Origin: OM182 bacterium MED-G28
GTDB taxonomy: Bacteria > Pseudomonadota > Gammaproteobacteria > Pseudomonadales > Pseudohongiellaceae
Length of the DNA stretch: 64,000 nucleotides
Direction of reading: 5' to 3'
Assembly (NCBI GenBank): GCA_002457215.1
Contig: NTJZ01000001.1
Span: forward strand, 349,589 to 413,588
In this document: in pieces, positions 57,251 to 64,000 of the stretch
How the letters are laid out: every line of letters begins with the position of its first letter
How positions within the stretch are numbered: position 1 is the first letter of the stretch
Notes under the pieces: generated by a model
Told to the model about the DNA's origin: nothing
Database searches by the model: none
Seen by the model: the letters and a program-made list of their open reading frames with translations, nothing else
Position numbers and translations under genes: made by a program

Positions 57251-58567
57251 TTAAGGATTGTTGAAAAAATATACTGCAGCTGTATACATTGCCTCTACCC
57301 CTGCTTTCACCGACTTTGGATCGATAAAGAAAAAGGGTGAGTGGTGAGGAGGAGCCGCTATTTCACCTGCCTCTATTCTTATCATAATATCTTCTGGCGT
57401 TCCTCCTACCGAAAAGAAGATACCTGGTACTTTATGTTCAGTTCGAGTGAAAAAAGCAAAATCTTCTCCGCCCATGCCCGTGCGCTCTGAAGTCTCTAAT
57501 GGGTTATAACCTAATTGTTCAGTCCACGTCGGCAACAGCTTATGGACTGCATCATAGTCATTAACTGTAGTAGGTGTGCTCTCAAATCCGACTCTGACTA
57601 TCGGCAATAAATCGTTGGGTAAACCATTCAACCTCCCAATGTTAAATGCTGTATCTCTGATACTCCCTAGCACCTGCTCACGGACATCTTCTGAATCAGT
57701 TCGGACCGTTAATTGCAAATTAACTTCATCAGAGATGATATTGTGCTTATTACCACCTTGAAAAGAACCTACAGTGATAACTGCCGGTGAAAAAGGATTA
57801 ATCTGTCGACTAATTATGCCCTGTAAAGCTATAACTAATTGTGAGGCAACATAGATTGGGTCAACTGTTTGTTGAGGGTAGGCTCCATGTCCACCAATTC
57901 CTCTAACCTGAATGTCTACGCTATCAACGCTGGAATACATAATACCGTCACGAATTGAAATTGCACCGCTCGGAATGCCAGACGAAACATGAAGACCCAA
58001 AGCGTAATCAGGCACTCCAAAACGTTCATATAAACCATCGTCTAACATTGCTTTGGCACCATTAATAATCTCTTCTGCCGGCTGTCCAACCAGCATCACT
58101 GTCCCACTCCACTTATCTCGATTGTCCATCAACATTTTGCTAGTACCCACTAATGAAGTCACGTGCATATCATGACCGCAGGCATGCATCACTGGCATCT
58201 CATCACCATCTAGATTTACTTGTCTAGCCCGAGACATGTAAGAAAGGCCACTATCTTCCAGAATAGGTAGGCCATCCATATCAGCACGAATCATTACCAA
58301 CGGACCTTCCCCATTCTCGATTATGCCCACTAAACCAGTTTCACCCACTCCCTCAGTCACAACAACCCCAAGCGCCCTCAGCTCTTCAGCCAATCGAGCG
58401 GCAGTTTTGTTTTCTAAAAAGCTTAGTTCCGGGTTTTGATGAAACCAGACAAAAAGATCTTCCAAGTGATCATCATAATGCTGCTCTATCGCCATTTTTA
58501 TTGCCTGGTCCGCAGCAAAAATTGAAACTGAGAAAAAACAAAATAATAAGGTAATTAAATTCCTCAT
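57251..58567 (-). CDS. Exported M20-family amidohydrolase
   Basis: Predicted metal-dependent peptidase/aminoacylase (hippurate hydrolase/IAA-amino-acid hydrolase type). With the ATG at 58567 the 438 residues begin with a signal peptide (LITLLFCFFSVSIFAADQ). Upstream in-frame starts lack better ribosome sites. The metal-site block MHACGHDMH (Cys130, His132), VGQPAEE and GMGGEDFAFF are intact. Export is uncommon for this mostly cytosolic family. It is followed by the PQQ dehydrogenase and divergent from the Tat-exported PLP enzyme. Confidence 0.85.
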   Translation of the reverse strand: MRNLITLLFCFFSVSIFAADQAIKMAIEQHYDDHLEDLFVWFHQNPELSFLENKTAARLAEELRALGVVVTEGVGETGLVGIIENGEGPLVMIRADMDGLPILEDSGLSYMSRARQVNLDGDEMPVMHACGHDMHVTSLVGTSKMLMDNRDKWSGTVMLVGQPAEEIINGAKAMLDDGLYERFGVPDYALGLHVSSGIPSGAISIRDGIMYSSVDSVDIQVRGIGGHGAYPQQTVDPIYVASQLVIALQGIISRQINPFSPAVITVGSFQGGNKHNIISDEVNLQLTVRTDSEDVREQVLGSIRDTAFNIGRLNGLPNDLLPIVRVGFESTPTTVNDYDAVHKLLPTWTEQLGYNPLETSERTGMGGEDFAFFTRTEHKVPGIFFSVGGTPEDIMIRIEAGEIAAPPHHSPFFFIDPKSVKAGVEAMYTAAVYFFNNP

Positions 58568-58730
58568 TTGGATTGCTAGCCTCTTTGTATAAAATCTTTT
58601 CATAGCTTGGCTCAATTAAAATTCACAGAGAAAGGGAGAGTAAAGGACCTTTAACTTTTTGAAAAGTAGAATTCACCCTGCTCCTCGGTTAATCTTGCTA
58701 GCATATTCAAAACGCGCGAGGAATTTCGCC

Positions 58731-59984
58731 ATGAATTCAAGCCAGTCACGTCGCCAGTTCTTGCAGGGATCAGCAGCGATCTTCCTAACTGCAGCTGCCA
58801 GCCATACTAAACTTAACAATGCGCAATCAATATCTTCAAGCAGTGAAGAAAACTATTGGTCTATTGTCAGATCTCAATTTGCATTTGACGAGTCTGCGGT
58901 GCCGATGAACGCTGCCAATTTGTGTCCATCTTTTCGCTCTGTATCTGAGGCAGTTACGGCTTTGACCTACGATATTGACCGAGATTGCTCTTTTAATAAT
59001 CGAGCCAAATTTAACGCGCTGGTAGAAGAATCTCGTGCGGCCGTCGCAAATCAACTTAATGTAAGTCGCGACGAGGTCGCATTAGTGCGCAACACTAGTG
59101 AGGCTAACAACATTATCAATAATGGGCTTGCTTTAGAGTCCGGTGATGAAGTGATTCTTTGGGATCAGAACCACCCAACCAATAATATCGCCTGGGATGT
59201 ACGAGCTTCACGCTATGGGCTGAATATTAAAAAGGTAGCCACATCTGCTGATCCGGTAAATGCTCAAGAACTTATTGATACATTCGTGTCACACTTTAGC
59301 AATCGAACCAGGGTGCTTTCATTAACACATGTATCAAACGTTAGCGGAATAAAACTTCCTATAAAGGAGCTAGTTGAGGCTGCTCACTCGAGGAATATTT
59401 ATGTACATGTTGACGGCGCTCAAGTTTGGGGGGCAATGGCACTTGATCTGCGTGACTCGAATGTAGACTCTTTTTCCGCAAGCGCGCATAAATGGTTTAT
59501 GGGGCCCAAAGAAGTCGGCCTACTTTACGTGAAAGAAAGTAATATTGATCGAATTTGGCCTAACATTGTAGCGCCAGGCTGGGGTGATGAAGTTGATACC
59601 GCATTAAAGGGTGCAAGAAAATTTGAATCATTAGGACAGCGGGACGACTCTGCTCTTGCTGGTATTGGTATTGCCGCTCACCAGCATGACTTAATCGGCA
59701 CAGAGCGTGTTGAAGGTAGAGTTGTGAGCCTTTCTCAGCGCTTAAAGGAAGGTATTACCGAACTCGGATTAGAGTTGGTGACGCCAATGGACCCCAAACT
59801 AAGCTATGGTGTTTGTATTACGCGCGCACCCACCGGCCAAGGCGGCACTATAACTGACCTTCTGTACAGAGATCACGGTATAGCAGGCGCAGCTACTGGA
59901 GGTATTCGTCTTTGCCCAACGATCTACAACACGCAAGATCACATTGATCGAGCAATTGCAGGTCTTAAAAAACTAATGGCGTAG
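58731..59984 (+). CDS. Tat-exported class V aminotransferase
   Basis: Predicted periplasmic PLP enzyme of the cysteine desulfurase/isopenicillin-N-epimerase type. GAGG lies 9 nt before the ATG at 58731. A twin-arginine signal SRRQFLQGSAAIFLTAAAS spans residues 6-24. The fold-type I core has DGAQ (Asp228), HKWFMGPK with the PLP Lys254, NTSEANN and the C-terminal GAATGGIRLCPTIYNT. No conserved Cys of the desulfurase loop is evident, so desulfurase activity is unlikely. PLP loading before Tat export is the usual route. It starts a plus-strand unit with the decarboxylase-like gene. Confidence 0.86.
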   Translation: MNSSQSRRQFLQGSAAIFLTAAASHTKLNNAQSISSSSEENYWSIVRSQFAFDESAVPMNAANLCPSFRSVSEAVTALTYDIDRDCSFNNRAKFNALVEESRAAVANQLNVSRDEVALVRNTSEANNIINNGLALESGDEVILWDQNHPTNNIAWDVRASRYGLNIKKVATSADPVNAQELIDTFVSHFSNRTRVLSLTHVSNVSGIKLPIKELVEAAHSRNIYVHVDGAQVWGAMALDLRDSNVDSFSASAHKWFMGPKEVGLLYVKESNIDRIWPNIVAPGWGDEVDTALKGARKFESLGQRDDSALAGIGIAAHQHDLIGTERVEGRVVSLSQRLKEGITELGLELVTPMDPKLSYGVCITRAPTGQGGTITDLLYRDHGIAGAATGGIRLCPTIYNTQDHIDRAIAGLKKLMA

Positions 59985-59994
59985 GTTCAACAAA

Positions 59995-60735
59995 ATGAAA
60001 AGCAAACTCGTTCTTATTTCACTTCTTCTCGCTTTTTTAACTATAAATAGCGACATATCTATTAATGTTGATGCTCAAGAAACAGAATATCAACTGCAAG
60101 GTATGCAAACTCAAGAAAGGATCCCTAGGGATATTCACAGAGACTCAATGGCGCGATTACCCCAAGTACAGCGGGACGACCTAGACGCAAATGGTCGTGA
60201 TGCCTTTGACACTTATGTCAGACCCGGCACTGGCTATGAAACAGGTTTGAGAGGTCCCGTGGGGATGTGGATGCATAGTCCGATTCTAGCCAAAAACGTA
60301 TTTGATGTTAGACAGCGCGTTCGTTATGGAACACCAAAAGACCAACGTCTAACAGAATTAATTATTCTCTCAACTGCGAGAGAAATTAGTAATCAATATG
60401 AATGGTCCGCTCATGAACCATTAGCCCAAACTGCAGGTCTAGAACAAGAAATTATCGAAGTTATAAAATATCGCAGAGATCTGAATTCTCTACCACCAAT
60501 TGATGGATTTGGAGAAACTGAGTTAACACTAGTGCAATTTACTCGAGAGCTTGTCAGTGAAGAAAAGGTAAGTGAAGAAACTTTTGTCCGCGCAATCGAT
60601 CTCTTTGGCAATGAAGGATTAGTCGATATCGTCGGCTTGATCGGTTATTACAACTTTGTCGCGATGACTCTAAAAGCCTTTGATGTGCAGCGACCCATTG
60701 ACAGTGAGTTATTATTGCCCATTTCATCAAATTGA
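59995..60735 (+). CDS. Exported carboxymuconolactone-decarboxylase-like protein
   Basis: 246 residues with a signal peptide (residues 4-25, LVLISLLLAFLTINSDISIN). The CMD/AhpD-like helical domain shows TELIILSTAREISNQYEWSA, HEPLAQTAGLEQEII and the closing IGYYNFVAMTL. No AhpD-type CxxC is present, so a peroxiredoxin-reductase role is unlikely, whereas Glu and His in the YEWSAHEPLA stretch resemble CMD enzymes. It starts 11 nt after the aminotransferase gene, so it is co-transcribed. Substrate unknown. Confidence 0.82.
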   Translation: MKSKLVLISLLLAFLTINSDISINVDAQETEYQLQGMQTQERIPRDIHRDSMARLPQVQRDDLDANGRDAFDTYVRPGTGYETGLRGPVGMWMHSPILAKNVFDVRQRVRYGTPKDQRLTELIILSTAREISNQYEWSAHEPLAQTAGLEQEIIEVIKYRRDLNSLPPIDGFGETELTLVQFTRELVSEEKVSEETFVRAIDLFGNEGLVDIVGLIGYYNFVAMTLKAFDVQRPIDSELLLPISSN

Positions 60736-60896
60736 AGCCTATTTGAGAACTAGTGTTTGGCTGTTTGAATGTAGATTATAGTTTTACGTTACTGGCATCC
60801 TTGGAGAATTGCTTACTTCACAGAGAGAGCCTTTTAGGGTGTTTACTGACAGTAAATCTAATTTATCTGGGTACAAAATCAGAGGAGATTAAAAGA

Positions 60897-61199
60897 ATGG
60901 CTAAAGGTTACTGGATTAATCATGTTGAGGAAATTATTGACCAAGAGGCGTTTGGAAAATATGTTACAAAGTGGAATGCTCTTGTTGAACGAGGCGAGGC
61001 CAAAATGATTGCTATTGGCCCAGTAGCAAAAACTCAAATAGGCAAGAAAGACATACAATTTGCGGCAGTAGTCGAATTTGAGACATTCGAAAAAGCGATG
61101 TCTTTTAAAAGTCATCCTGATTATGTCGATGCACTCAAAGAGCTTGGAGCTGACGAAACTGTATCAGTAAAAAGGACAAGTTGTGTGGTGAGTGGTTAA
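60897..61199 (+). CDS. DUF1330 protein
   Basis: Small ferredoxin-like (dimeric alpha-beta barrel) protein of 100 residues. The ATG at 60897 has GAGGAG 9 nt upstream; the longer open frame from 60753 is unsupported. The sequence MAKGYWINHVEEIIDQEAF, the YVDALKELGAD stretch and the central FAAVVEFETFEKAMSFKSHP fit DUF1330, a family of unassigned function thought to bind small ligands. Without a signal peptide it is probably cytosolic. It follows the CMD-like gene after about 160 nt. Confidence 0.82.
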   Translation: MAKGYWINHVEEIIDQEAFGKYVTKWNALVERGEAKMIAIGPVAKTQIGKKDIQFAAVVEFETFEKAMSFKSHPDYVDALKELGADETVSVKRTSCVVSG

Positions 61200-61323
61200 A
61201 AACCGTTACTCATTATTTCCGTAGCAAACACACTCCATCTTCTAGGCAAGGGTACAAACTAACTATTCACCAATATTCTCATTCCCTAAGACTATGTGCT
61301 GACTTTTATGGCCGGCCAAAAAA

Positions 61324-61692
61324 TTAAGATTTGGCTAATTCTTTTCTTAATAATATCTCTAATACCACCGCCGCAATTATTAGAGCTGGAATATCTCCTA
61401 AAAAGTGACCTCGCTCAGTTGTATCAATTAAAGCCTGATAAAACATTATGAGGCCATGAGCCAAGCTGCTGTAGATAACAAACCTAATGAAAAGTATATG
61501 CTTCAGCGGGTCTTTTGATGCTTGAAAAATCATCATGAGACCCATAACCAGGTAGATCCCAACGATCATTAACTGATACTCAGGTTGCGCTGGAGACCAA
61601 GCCCAACCGCCAAATAAATTGATTTGAAAGAGACCGTAGACTGAGCAAAAAACGATACCAAAACCTATCAAAGAAACTCTTAAAAGACTCAT
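61324..61692 (-). CDS. Small multi-pass membrane protein
   Basis: A 122-residue hydrophobic protein from the ATG at 61692 (AAGGAG about 11 nt upstream; a TTG at 61713 extends it by 7 residues and would overlap that site). Four transmembrane helices are likely: residues about 5-22, 38-57, 67-85 and 93-115. Charged motifs between them include QASKDPLKH and DTTERGHFLGD. I do not recognise the family with certainty. Confidence 0.7.
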   Translation of the reverse strand: MSLLRVSLIGFGIVFCSVYGLFQINLFGGWAWSPAQPEYQLMIVGIYLVMGLMMIFQASKDPLKHILFIRFVIYSSLAHGLIMFYQALIDTTERGHFLGDIPALIIAAVVLEILLRKELAKS

Positions 61693-61844
61693 TGTTATTC
61701 TTGCTCCTTTCAAAATAGTTTGTAACTGCTCTTCAATAGACTACTGCTTAAAGACTGTCTTGTCACTAGCCCTTTGAGCCCCTTAATAATACCTCATAAA
61801 TCACAAACAATATGCCCCACCTGATCGATTCCAATCATGATCTT

Positions 61845-62903
61845 TTACTTAATTAAAACTGCTTCAATAGAATCGAACACGAATGAGCCTCCCGTTTGAG
61901 AAATTGGTAGTCGATTTGAATGATGCTCAGCATTTAATGAATAGGGCCCTTCTCCTTTATGAATATACAGCGTGCTGCTAGAAAAAGTTGCTTGTTGAAC
62001 GGCTCCGTCTTTAGTAAAAATCACCTCAAGAGTATCTCTACAGTTCGAATCCCTTGATCGTGAGTCAAAGTCAGAGAGCTGAAGACCAGATGAAGTTAAT
62101 AGAAACCCCAAAGTATATTTTCTATTTTCAGGATCATTTATTAATTCTACGCAGTCAGAGATTAACTGTTTAGTCTGATTATAAAATCTAGTACCAATTA
62201 ATTCACTGGAAAAGTCAGCTTCATGAAGAGTTAGTGCAGCCTTAATAACTTCAGCCCAGATATCATACCCAGCATCATTAAGATGCAAGTCATCAGGCAG
62301 GTAAATGTCTTTACGGATATCACCATTCTCATCTAATAAAAACTTAGACATATTGATGTGAAAAATATTTGAATCTGTTTTAGCTATCTCAGCAAAGCCA
62401 TTGTTCACTTCTTCCGCAAGTACCCAAAGATGCGAGCGAGCGATACTGGGCTTTATATCTAGAAGATACAGTCTTGTCTCAGGAAGATCGCGATCCAAAT
62501 TAGCTATAAGACTGACCAGTTGATTAAGGATCGTGGCAGGGGACAAGCCCCAAGCAAGATCATTATCTCCTTCATAAAGCACAATCGCACGCGGCGCATA
62601 TTTAAGAATGACTCGCTCATAGTAGTGCAACAAATCGTTCATTACACTACCGCCAAACCCTCGCGGGATGATATTTAGCGGAGCAAGATCTGCAGGAGCG
62701 TCATCATTCCAAAAACCGATACTTGAACTACCAACTAATAAAATAGCATTTTTAGAGGGAGGGGAAATGAAGTCTGCATTCTCGAATCTTTCTATTGACG
62801 CTTCGTAACGAGCTGGATCAGGTTGAATTTGACCATGGGCAAATGAATTAAGGAAAGGTGTTAATAACAGAGCAAATAATAGGTGATTATTAGAATTCTT
62901 CAT
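61845..62903 (-). CDS. SGNH/GDSL hydrolase with C-terminal extension
   Basis: Predicted exported esterase or deacetylase. Signal peptide to about residue 24 (LLFALLLTPFLNSFAHGQ). Block I is LLVGSSSIGFW with the candidate nucleophile Ser59-61, block II GFGGSVMNDLL, block III VLYEGDNDLAWG, and block V DDLHLNDAGY with the Asp and His of the triad. The domain ends near residue 220. The last 130 residues (LISDCVELINDPENRKYTLG onward) are not part of it and look like a small beta-rich module. Substrate, perhaps an acetylated sugar, is unknown. Confidence 0.83.
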   Translation of the reverse strand: MKNSNNHLLFALLLTPFLNSFAHGQIQPDPARYEASIERFENADFISPPSKNAILLVGSSSIGFWNDDAPADLAPLNIIPRGFGGSVMNDLLHYYERVILKYAPRAIVLYEGDNDLAWGLSPATILNQLVSLIANLDRDLPETRLYLLDIKPSIARSHLWVLAEEVNNGFAEIAKTDSNIFHINMSKFLLDENGDIRKDIYLPDDLHLNDAGYDIWAEVIKAALTLHEADFSSELIGTRFYNQTKQLISDCVELINDPENRKYTLGFLLTSSGLQLSDFDSRSRDSNCRDTLEVIFTKDGAVQQATFSSSTLYIHKGEGPYSLNAEHHSNRLPISQTGGSFVFDSIEAVLIK

Positions 62904-62950
62904 AAGAGAATTATAATTGCAGATCTTTACTTTTTCGGAGCATTAGATAT

Positions 62951-63133
62951 TCAATTTGATTCCGTCGCTGAAGTAGACTCCTCAGAGTCGGCCTTCTGGT
63001 TCGCCTTTAATGAACCGAATAGCCTCTTAGCACTTTTTTTGACTTCATCAACTGTAGTATCTGCCTGAATATTTTCTTTTAGCTCTCCTTTTGGAGGCGA
63101 TACGTCTTTGTTATCTTTCTTAGAATTTTTCAT
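62951..63133 (-). CDS. Small hydrophilic lysine-rich protein (60 aa)
   Basis: A 60-residue charged protein with AGGA 8 nt before its ATG and no hydrophobic segment. The sequence is low-complexity (KNSKKDNKDVSPPKGELKEN) with one short amphipathic stretch, VDEVKKSAKRLFGSLKANQK, followed by an acidic Ser/Thr-rich end. It may be disordered and bind a partner through that stretch. The inverted repeat GTATGA-CACC-TCATAC (63151-63166) lies just upstream. No family recognised; it could be a stress or chaperone-like protein. Confidence 0.55.
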   Translation of the reverse strand: MKNSKKDNKDVSPPKGELKENIQADTTVDEVKKSAKRLFGSLKANQKADSEESTSATESN

Positions 63134-63407
63134 ACATATTTTCCTAAAAGGTATGACACCTCATACTAAAAATAACCAAACTTATATTGGCAGGCGGACT
63201 GAGTGAAGAAATTCTGACATATGACAAAATCAAATTCTAGTCCAAGAACTCTAGCATGAGACTATTAAGGAAAAATAGATCAGTGACTTGATAATGTCAT
63301 GCAAGAACTGTATACCAGAGCCTATTATTAAATTGAAGCGGATAACCCGCAATTTTTAATATTAACGAAAAACAACATTTCCAATACTTAATATAGAGGA
63401 TGCAATA

Positions 63408-63791
63408 ATGTCAGAAAAAATTGATGACTTCCGCTTCGTTCACGTTTCTAACACTTACTCTCAAAATACTGAAGGACAATTAGTCAGCCAAGTAAATATG
63501 AAATCTGAAACTGATATGGCTGTTTATGGTGAGGTTTGGTCGACCCTTACTTTTTTACAGAATTATGAAACGCCAGATGCTGAAAGCGGCGAAGTCAGCT
63601 TCGCGGGCGAAGCGTTTCATTCTGACGGTACAAAAACAATAGGCTTTCAAAAAGGGACCTGGAAAAAAGCAGGCAACCATGTTTGGGAACTTGAGATGGT
63701 AGGAAAAGACAGCCGAGAAGGTGATCTAAAGACGGTCAGCCGGATTTCTTTAGAAACTTTAATATGGGAAGGCTCTGTCTTCCGTCTGTAG
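63408..63791 (+). CDS. Uncharacterised beta-rich protein (127 aa)
   Basis: GAGG lies 8 nt before the ATG. The 127 residues alternate short hydrophobic and polar stretches (VHVSNTYSQNTEGQLVSQVN, AVYGEVWSTLTFLQNYE, GEVSFAGEAFHSDGTKTIGF) with no signal peptide, as in a cytosolic beta-sandwich or barrel. One Trp-rich segment, KGTWKKAGNHVWELEM, is central. I do not recognise the family. It is the last gene in the window, and a strong hairpin lies 37 nt beyond its stop. Possible promoters upstream (for example TTGATA/TATACC at 63288-63316) are unproven. Confidence 0.7.
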   Translation: MSEKIDDFRFVHVSNTYSQNTEGQLVSQVNMKSETDMAVYGEVWSTLTFLQNYETPDAESGEVSFAGEAFHSDGTKTIGFQKGTWKKAGNHVWELEMVGKDSREGDLKTVSRISLETLIWEGSVFRL

Positions 63792-63827
63792 CAATTTATC
63801 AATACAAACTGATTAGAAGTTAATTAA

Positions 63828-63866
63828 CCCGGAAGAGATTCCAAATAAACGGGTATCTCTTCCGGG
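63828..63866 (+). repeat. 12-bp perfect inverted repeat after the last gene
   Basis: CCCGGAAGAGAT (63828-63839) and ATCTCTTCCGGG (63855-63866) pair perfectly around a 15-nt loop. No T-run follows on the plus strand, so it is either a terminator of unusual form or a dyad element such as a REP-like sequence or operator. The remaining bases to 64000 hold no gene I can support. Confidence 0.6.
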
Positions 63867-64000
63867 TCTGGAAATTAATTTAGAGAACATGGACATTAAC
63901 TGCTTCCACTCATGCCACTAATACTTGGAATTGAGCAAGTACTTTAATAGATGATGCTGATGGCGGGACATTAAGTTATAAACAACACGCCAGTAATATC

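Noticed and set aside
60753..60896. N-terminal extension of the DUF1330 protein
   Set aside because: Family similarity and a strong GAGGAG site both place the start at 60897.
63867..64000. Start of another gene at the right edge
   Set aside because: The frame reading ASTLIDDADGGTLSYK is open to the edge but has no start codon or ribosome site, so it cannot be supported.

Overview
The window is a compact stretch of a gammaproteobacterial chromosome with low to moderate GC. Many gene neighbourhoods match the Pseudomonas/Cellvibrio side of the class: ygfZ-sdhE-nadB-rpoE-rseA-mucD-lepA-lepB-rnc-era-recO, cysM-rlmD-mazG, ispB with rplU-rpmA-obgE-proB, rpsT divergent from murJ, and suhB divergent from trmJ. 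Two TonB-dependent receptors and many exported enzymes suggest a free-living, probably marine, heterotroph. No species is assigned. Several neighbourhoods are thinned relative to Pseudomonas: relA, pdxJ, mucB/mucC and the usual lepB-rnc intergenic gene are absent, which hints at streamlining.

Layout. 1-15.5 kb is housekeeping, mostly on the minus strand: adk, mazG, rlmD, cysM, recO, era, rnc, lepB, lepA, mucD and the sigma-E/anti-sigma pair with an apparent sigma-E-type autoregulatory promoter. It is followed by nadB, sdhE, ygfZ and tRNA-Arg(CCU). 15.6-31.2 kb is mixed: a small membrane protein, ElaA, PutP, an Fe-S type regulator with a repeated operator, a DUF945 protein, YgiQ, TrmJ, a SuhB that has lost catalytic metal ligands, a MATE exporter with a possible leader peptide, a B12-type radical SAM protein, a nitroreductase with a zinc-ribbon partner, an acyltransferase and a TetR regulator. 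31.4-38 kb holds TauE, formaldehyde/methylglyoxal detoxification (AdhC, GloA), FolD, an aromatic aminotransferase, DAHP synthase and an EF-P-like factor. 38-47.5 kb holds a lipase with a DUF2007 protein, MurJ, S20, ProB, ObgE, L27, L21, IspB and ETF-QO.

47.7-64 kb is the accessory part. It has a tandem pair of paralogous TonB-dependent receptors, an exported methyltransferase, a class III CoA-transferase, and a cluster of mostly exported enzymes: a haem-PQQ dehydrogenase, an M20 amidohydrolase, a Tat-exported PLP class-V aminotransferase, a carboxymuconolactone-decarboxylase-like protein and a DUF1330 protein. A small membrane protein, an SGNH hydrolase and two uncharacterised small proteins follow. 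The exported-enzyme cluster is the best candidate for an undescribed pathway; its substrate cannot be read from sequence.

No CRISPR array, prophage, insertion sequence, integrase or replication origin was seen. Start codons were moved downstream of the longest open frame wherever a Shine-Dalgarno sequence or family alignment favoured it; this is stated in each entry.
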